The position numbers and the translations under genes are program-made. DNA of 64,000 bases. It comes from Chryseobacterium nakagawai (GTDB taxonomy: Bacteria > Bacteroidota > Bacteroidia > Flavobacteriales > Weeksellaceae). Positions 61,692-64,000 of the stretch are shown here, one piece after another (the first letter of the stretch is position 1; every line of letters starts with the position of its first letter). Below the pieces are notes generated by a model, which was given only the letters and a program-made list of their open reading frames with translations, had not been told where the DNA came from and ran no database searches. The DNA lies in contig NZ_LR134386.1 of NCBI RefSeq assembly GCF_900637665.1, positions 4,146,501 through 4,210,500 of the forward strand, written 5' to 3'.

Positions 61692-63269
61692 TTAGTGCAT
61701 GGCTTCACTCAAATCTATTTTTTCTTTGCTCTTTCTTTCTTTTACGAGTAAGATAAACGGAATACATATTAAAAATATTATCCCAAGGTAAAGGAATACA
61801 TCCATGTAAGACAATACTGTTGCCTGTTTGGTGACAGATAAGTCAAGCATTTTATAAGCGGCATTCATTGCAGCATCAGGAGTCATTCCTTTTGCTACAA
61901 AACTAGCCTTTAATGCTGCCAGTCTTTGCTGAACTTCAAAACTATTTTCATCCAAATGGGAAATTAAATTATTCCTGTACTTCTGACCTGCATTGGCAAT
62001 GAAAGTAGTAATGGCTGCAATCCCAAAGGATCCTCCCAGTTGTCTCATCATCCCTGTAAAGGCTGCTCCCTGACCAATCTCCTGCCCTTTCAATGTACTT
62101 AAGGATAAAGATGTAATTGGAATAAATAATAATCCAAGACCTGCCCCTCTCACAATTAGCATCCAGAAGAAAGCATCTTTACTGGTATCCGGAGTCAAAA
62201 TTTTATAGCCCCAGAAACTATAGACAAAGAAGATGAATAATCCTAAAGAAACCAGAATCTGCTGTTTTGCTCCTTTTGCCAATAATCTACCAATGATAGG
62301 CATCATAAAAGCCGTTGTCAATGCAGCAGGAATCATCAGAGCTCCTGACTGAAGTGCCGTCCACCCTAAAATACTCTGCGTATACAGAGGTACAATGAAA
62401 GTAGAACCATACAATCCAAATCCTAGCACAAACGACATCATAGTTCCAATTCTTAGATTACTATTTTTAAGTACTCTAAGCTCCACAATCGGATATTTAA
62501 AGGTAAGCTCCCTCCAGAGGAATAATATAAATCCTAAAACTGCAGCTACTGTAAATGCTACAATCATTCCACTTGCAAACCAGTCTTCTTCATGTCCTCT
62601 TTCCAGAATGAACTGTAATGAACCCACAGTTACTGCCAGCAATCCAATTCCAATCCAGTCAACATCCGAGACTTTACGTTTTTCTGCATATTTCGGACTT
62701 CTTACAAACTGCAGCGTCATCAAGGTTGCTGCAATTCCAATCGGAATATTAATATAGAAAATATAGGGCCAGCTGAAGTTATCAACTATATATCCTCCAA
62801 GAGGCGGACCTAATGTAGGACCAATGATTACTCCCAGACCATAAATAGCCTGAGCCATACTTCTTTTTTCAATCGGATAAGATTCCGTAATGATCGTCTG
62901 TGAAGTTACCAATAAGGCTCCCCCACCGATACCCTGCATCAATCTGAAGAACACGAGCTCCCAGATATTGGTCGCATTTCCACATAAAAATGAAAATATG
63001 GTAAATATAATGATGGATGCCGCAAAGTAATTTCTACGCCCAAACTGCTGGGAAAGCCAGCTTGTCATTGGTACTATAATTACATTACCAATGGCATAAG
63101 CCGTGATTACCCAACCCACTTCTGAAAGTGTAGATCCAAGATTTCCCTTCATTTCATTCAAGGCAACATTGACAATCGTGGAGTCTACAATTTCAAGAAG
63201 GGCACATAGGATAGCTGTAATCGTAATGATTACTCTCCGCGCTCCATATTCTACTAATGAATCTTGCAT
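61692..63269 (-). CDS. DHA2-family multidrug exporter (EmrB/QacA type)
   Basis: 525 residues with 14 transmembrane helices, the DHA2 MFS length. Motif A-like G-R-R-N-Y, motif C-like G-V-I-I-G-P-T-L-G-P-P-L-G-G and the D-S-T-I-V-N-V-A-L segment of helix 1 are present. It exports drugs or other amphiphiles by proton antiport. It is downstream of an HlyD-type adaptor gene (93 bases), forming an EmrAB-like tripartite pump with an outer membrane channel not seen in the window. Confidence 0.93.
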   Translation of the reverse strand: MQDSLVEYGARRVIITITAILCALLEIVDSTIVNVALNEMKGNLGSTLSEVGWVITAYAIGNVIIVPMTSWLSQQFGRRNYFAASIIIFTIFSFLCGNATNIWELVFFRLMQGIGGGALLVTSQTIITESYPIEKRSMAQAIYGLGVIIGPTLGPPLGGYIVDNFSWPYIFYINIPIGIAATLMTLQFVRSPKYAEKRKVSDVDWIGIGLLAVTVGSLQFILERGHEEDWFASGMIVAFTVAAVLGFILFLWRELTFKYPIVELRVLKNSNLRIGTMMSFVLGFGLYGSTFIVPLYTQSILGWTALQSGALMIPAALTTAFMMPIIGRLLAKGAKQQILVSLGLFIFFVYSFWGYKILTPDTSKDAFFWMLIVRGAGLGLLFIPITSLSLSTLKGQEIGQGAAFTGMMRQLGGSFGIAAITTFIANAGQKYRNNLISHLDENSFEVQQRLAALKASFVAKGMTPDAAMNAAYKMLDLSVTKQATVLSYMDVFLYLGIIFLICIPFILLVKERKSKEKIDLSEAMH

Positions 63270-63362
63270 AATTTTATTTGAATATTTGTATTAATGTAAA
63301 ATGTAGGATGTATTAATGATTTTCAATTCATCATGAATACATTTTACGTAAGTACATGAATA

Positions 63363-64000
63363 CTATTTCAAAGCAACCTCAGCCTTCACGTTCATTCCTG
63401 TTCTTAATCTTTTTGCAATATTCTTATCAAGATTTACAAAATCGATTTTTATAGGAAGTCTCTGAACTACTTTTACGAAGTTACCACTCGCATTATCCGG
63501 AGGAAGAATAGAGAAAGTAGCTCCTGTAGCTGGAGAGAATGAACTTACCACTCCTTCAAATTCCTGATCAGGGAAAGCATCAATCTCGATTTTCACTTTC
63601 TGTCCTTCTACCATTTTATCTACCTGTGTTTCTTTAAAGTTGGCTACCACCCATTTCTGATCGTTTTTAACCAAGGCAAACAACTGAGATCCTGCCTGCA
63701 GATACTGACCTGCCTGTGTAGATACTTTTCCTACATGTCCGTCTTCAGGGGCAAGGATTACGGTATATGATAAATTCAATTTTGCATTTTCTACATCTAC
63801 TTCTCTTTGTTTAGCAACAGATCCGGCAACACTGATTTGTTGTGAACTTGCAGCCGTTTGAGAAGAAGCGATATGAGTTTGCTGAGCAATTTGATTTCTC
63901 TGATCAACTAAAACCTGTAATTGTCTGTCTGCAGATTGTTTTGCTGCTAAAGCCTGCTCATATTGCTGTTCTGTAATAGAATGGTCTTTTACAAGATTCG
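63363..64000 (-). CDS. HlyD/EmrA-family periplasmic adaptor, 5' end beyond the window
   Basis: 212 residues are visible and the frame is open to the right edge, so the N terminus with its membrane anchor is missing. The visible part starts in an alpha-helical hairpin (Gln/Ala-rich, about 80 residues), then a lipoyl half-motif (V-I-L-A-P-E-D-G-H-V) and a beta-barrel domain ending A-E-V-A-L-K. It would bridge the DHA2 exporter gene downstream to an outer membrane channel. Internal ATG starts here are not the true start. Confidence 0.9.
   Translation of the reverse strand, partial: NLVKDHSITEQQYEQALAAKQSADRQLQVLVDQRNQIAQQTHIASSQTAASSQQISVAGSVAKQREVDVENAKLNLSYTVILAPEDGHVGKVSTQAGQYLQAGSQLFALVKNDQKWVVANFKETQVDKMVEGQKVKIEIDAFPDQEFEGVVSSFSPATGATFSILPPDNASGNFVKVVQRLPIKIDFVNLDKNIAKRLRTGMNVKAEVALK

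Overview
The window looks like a chromosomal segment of a Bacteroidota bacterium of the Flavobacteriia, most like Chryseobacterium. The DNA is AT-rich. Several genes have the Bacteroidota -7 box TAnnTTTG. One secreted protein ends in a type IX secretion (Por) sorting domain. Lipoproteins with short Lys-rich signal peptides and AraC, HxlR and Crp/Fnr-type regulators are common. No tRNA, rRNA, CRISPR array, insertion sequence or phage gene was recognised.

The most notable region is about 11.4-19.2 kb. It is an R-body (Reb, 'killing trait') locus. R-bodies are protein ribbons that coil inside the cell and extend as needle-like tubes; they are known from Paramecium endosymbionts and several Proteobacteria. 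Seven clear RebB-family genes (one at 11404, six in tandem from 14340 to 16387) and one diverged Reb-like gene (13625) are interspersed with four uncharacterised genes. The last four tandem copies sit on a repeat of about 364 bp, and a conserved hairpin lies in each of the five gaps of the array. Convergent to them is a four-gene regulatory unit: a soluble unknown, a multi-spanning membrane protein, a histidine kinase and a NarL-type response regulator. A run of ten A residues near 12.14 kb puts an upstream gene one base out of frame with a downstream reading frame that then overlaps the next gene, so slippage there may make a longer protein. A 12-bp motif is shared by the upstream regions of the two reb units. 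A divergent, charged, uncharacterised gene (9437-10990) flanks the locus.

0-9.4 kb: the end of a membrane protein, a P-loop GTPase and a coiled-coil membrane-anchored protein that may form one system; hypothetical secreted proteins and lipoproteins; an XRE regulator with a serine hydrolase; and a lipoprotein amidohydrolase. 19.4-30.4 kb: a LysE exporter, a T9SS-sorted delta-60 repeat protein, an AraC regulator with a siderophore-interacting flavoprotein, a Crp/Fnr-saccharopine dehydrogenase-quinone reductase cluster, Xaa-Pro aminopeptidase and topoisomerase IB.

30.6-42.5 kb: a complete urease cluster on the minus strand (ureABC, a beta-barrel-like protein, ureE, ureF, ureG, ureD) followed by a UreH/NicO-type nickel permease, a urea transporter, a TonB-dependent receptor and an AraC regulator. 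Together these would import nickel and urea, assemble the nickel enzyme and hydrolyse urea to ammonia and CO2.

42.9-64 kb: mostly household genes (PruA, FabH, CorA, Tag glycosylase, patatin, a thioredoxin-fold protein), an HxlR regulator divergent from a flavin oxidoreductase with a strong inverted repeat between them, a zinc metalloprotease, a DoxD-like protein, and a DHA2/EmrB exporter with the start of its HlyD/EmrA partner cut by the window edge. Intergenic regions carry several families of palindromic repeats.
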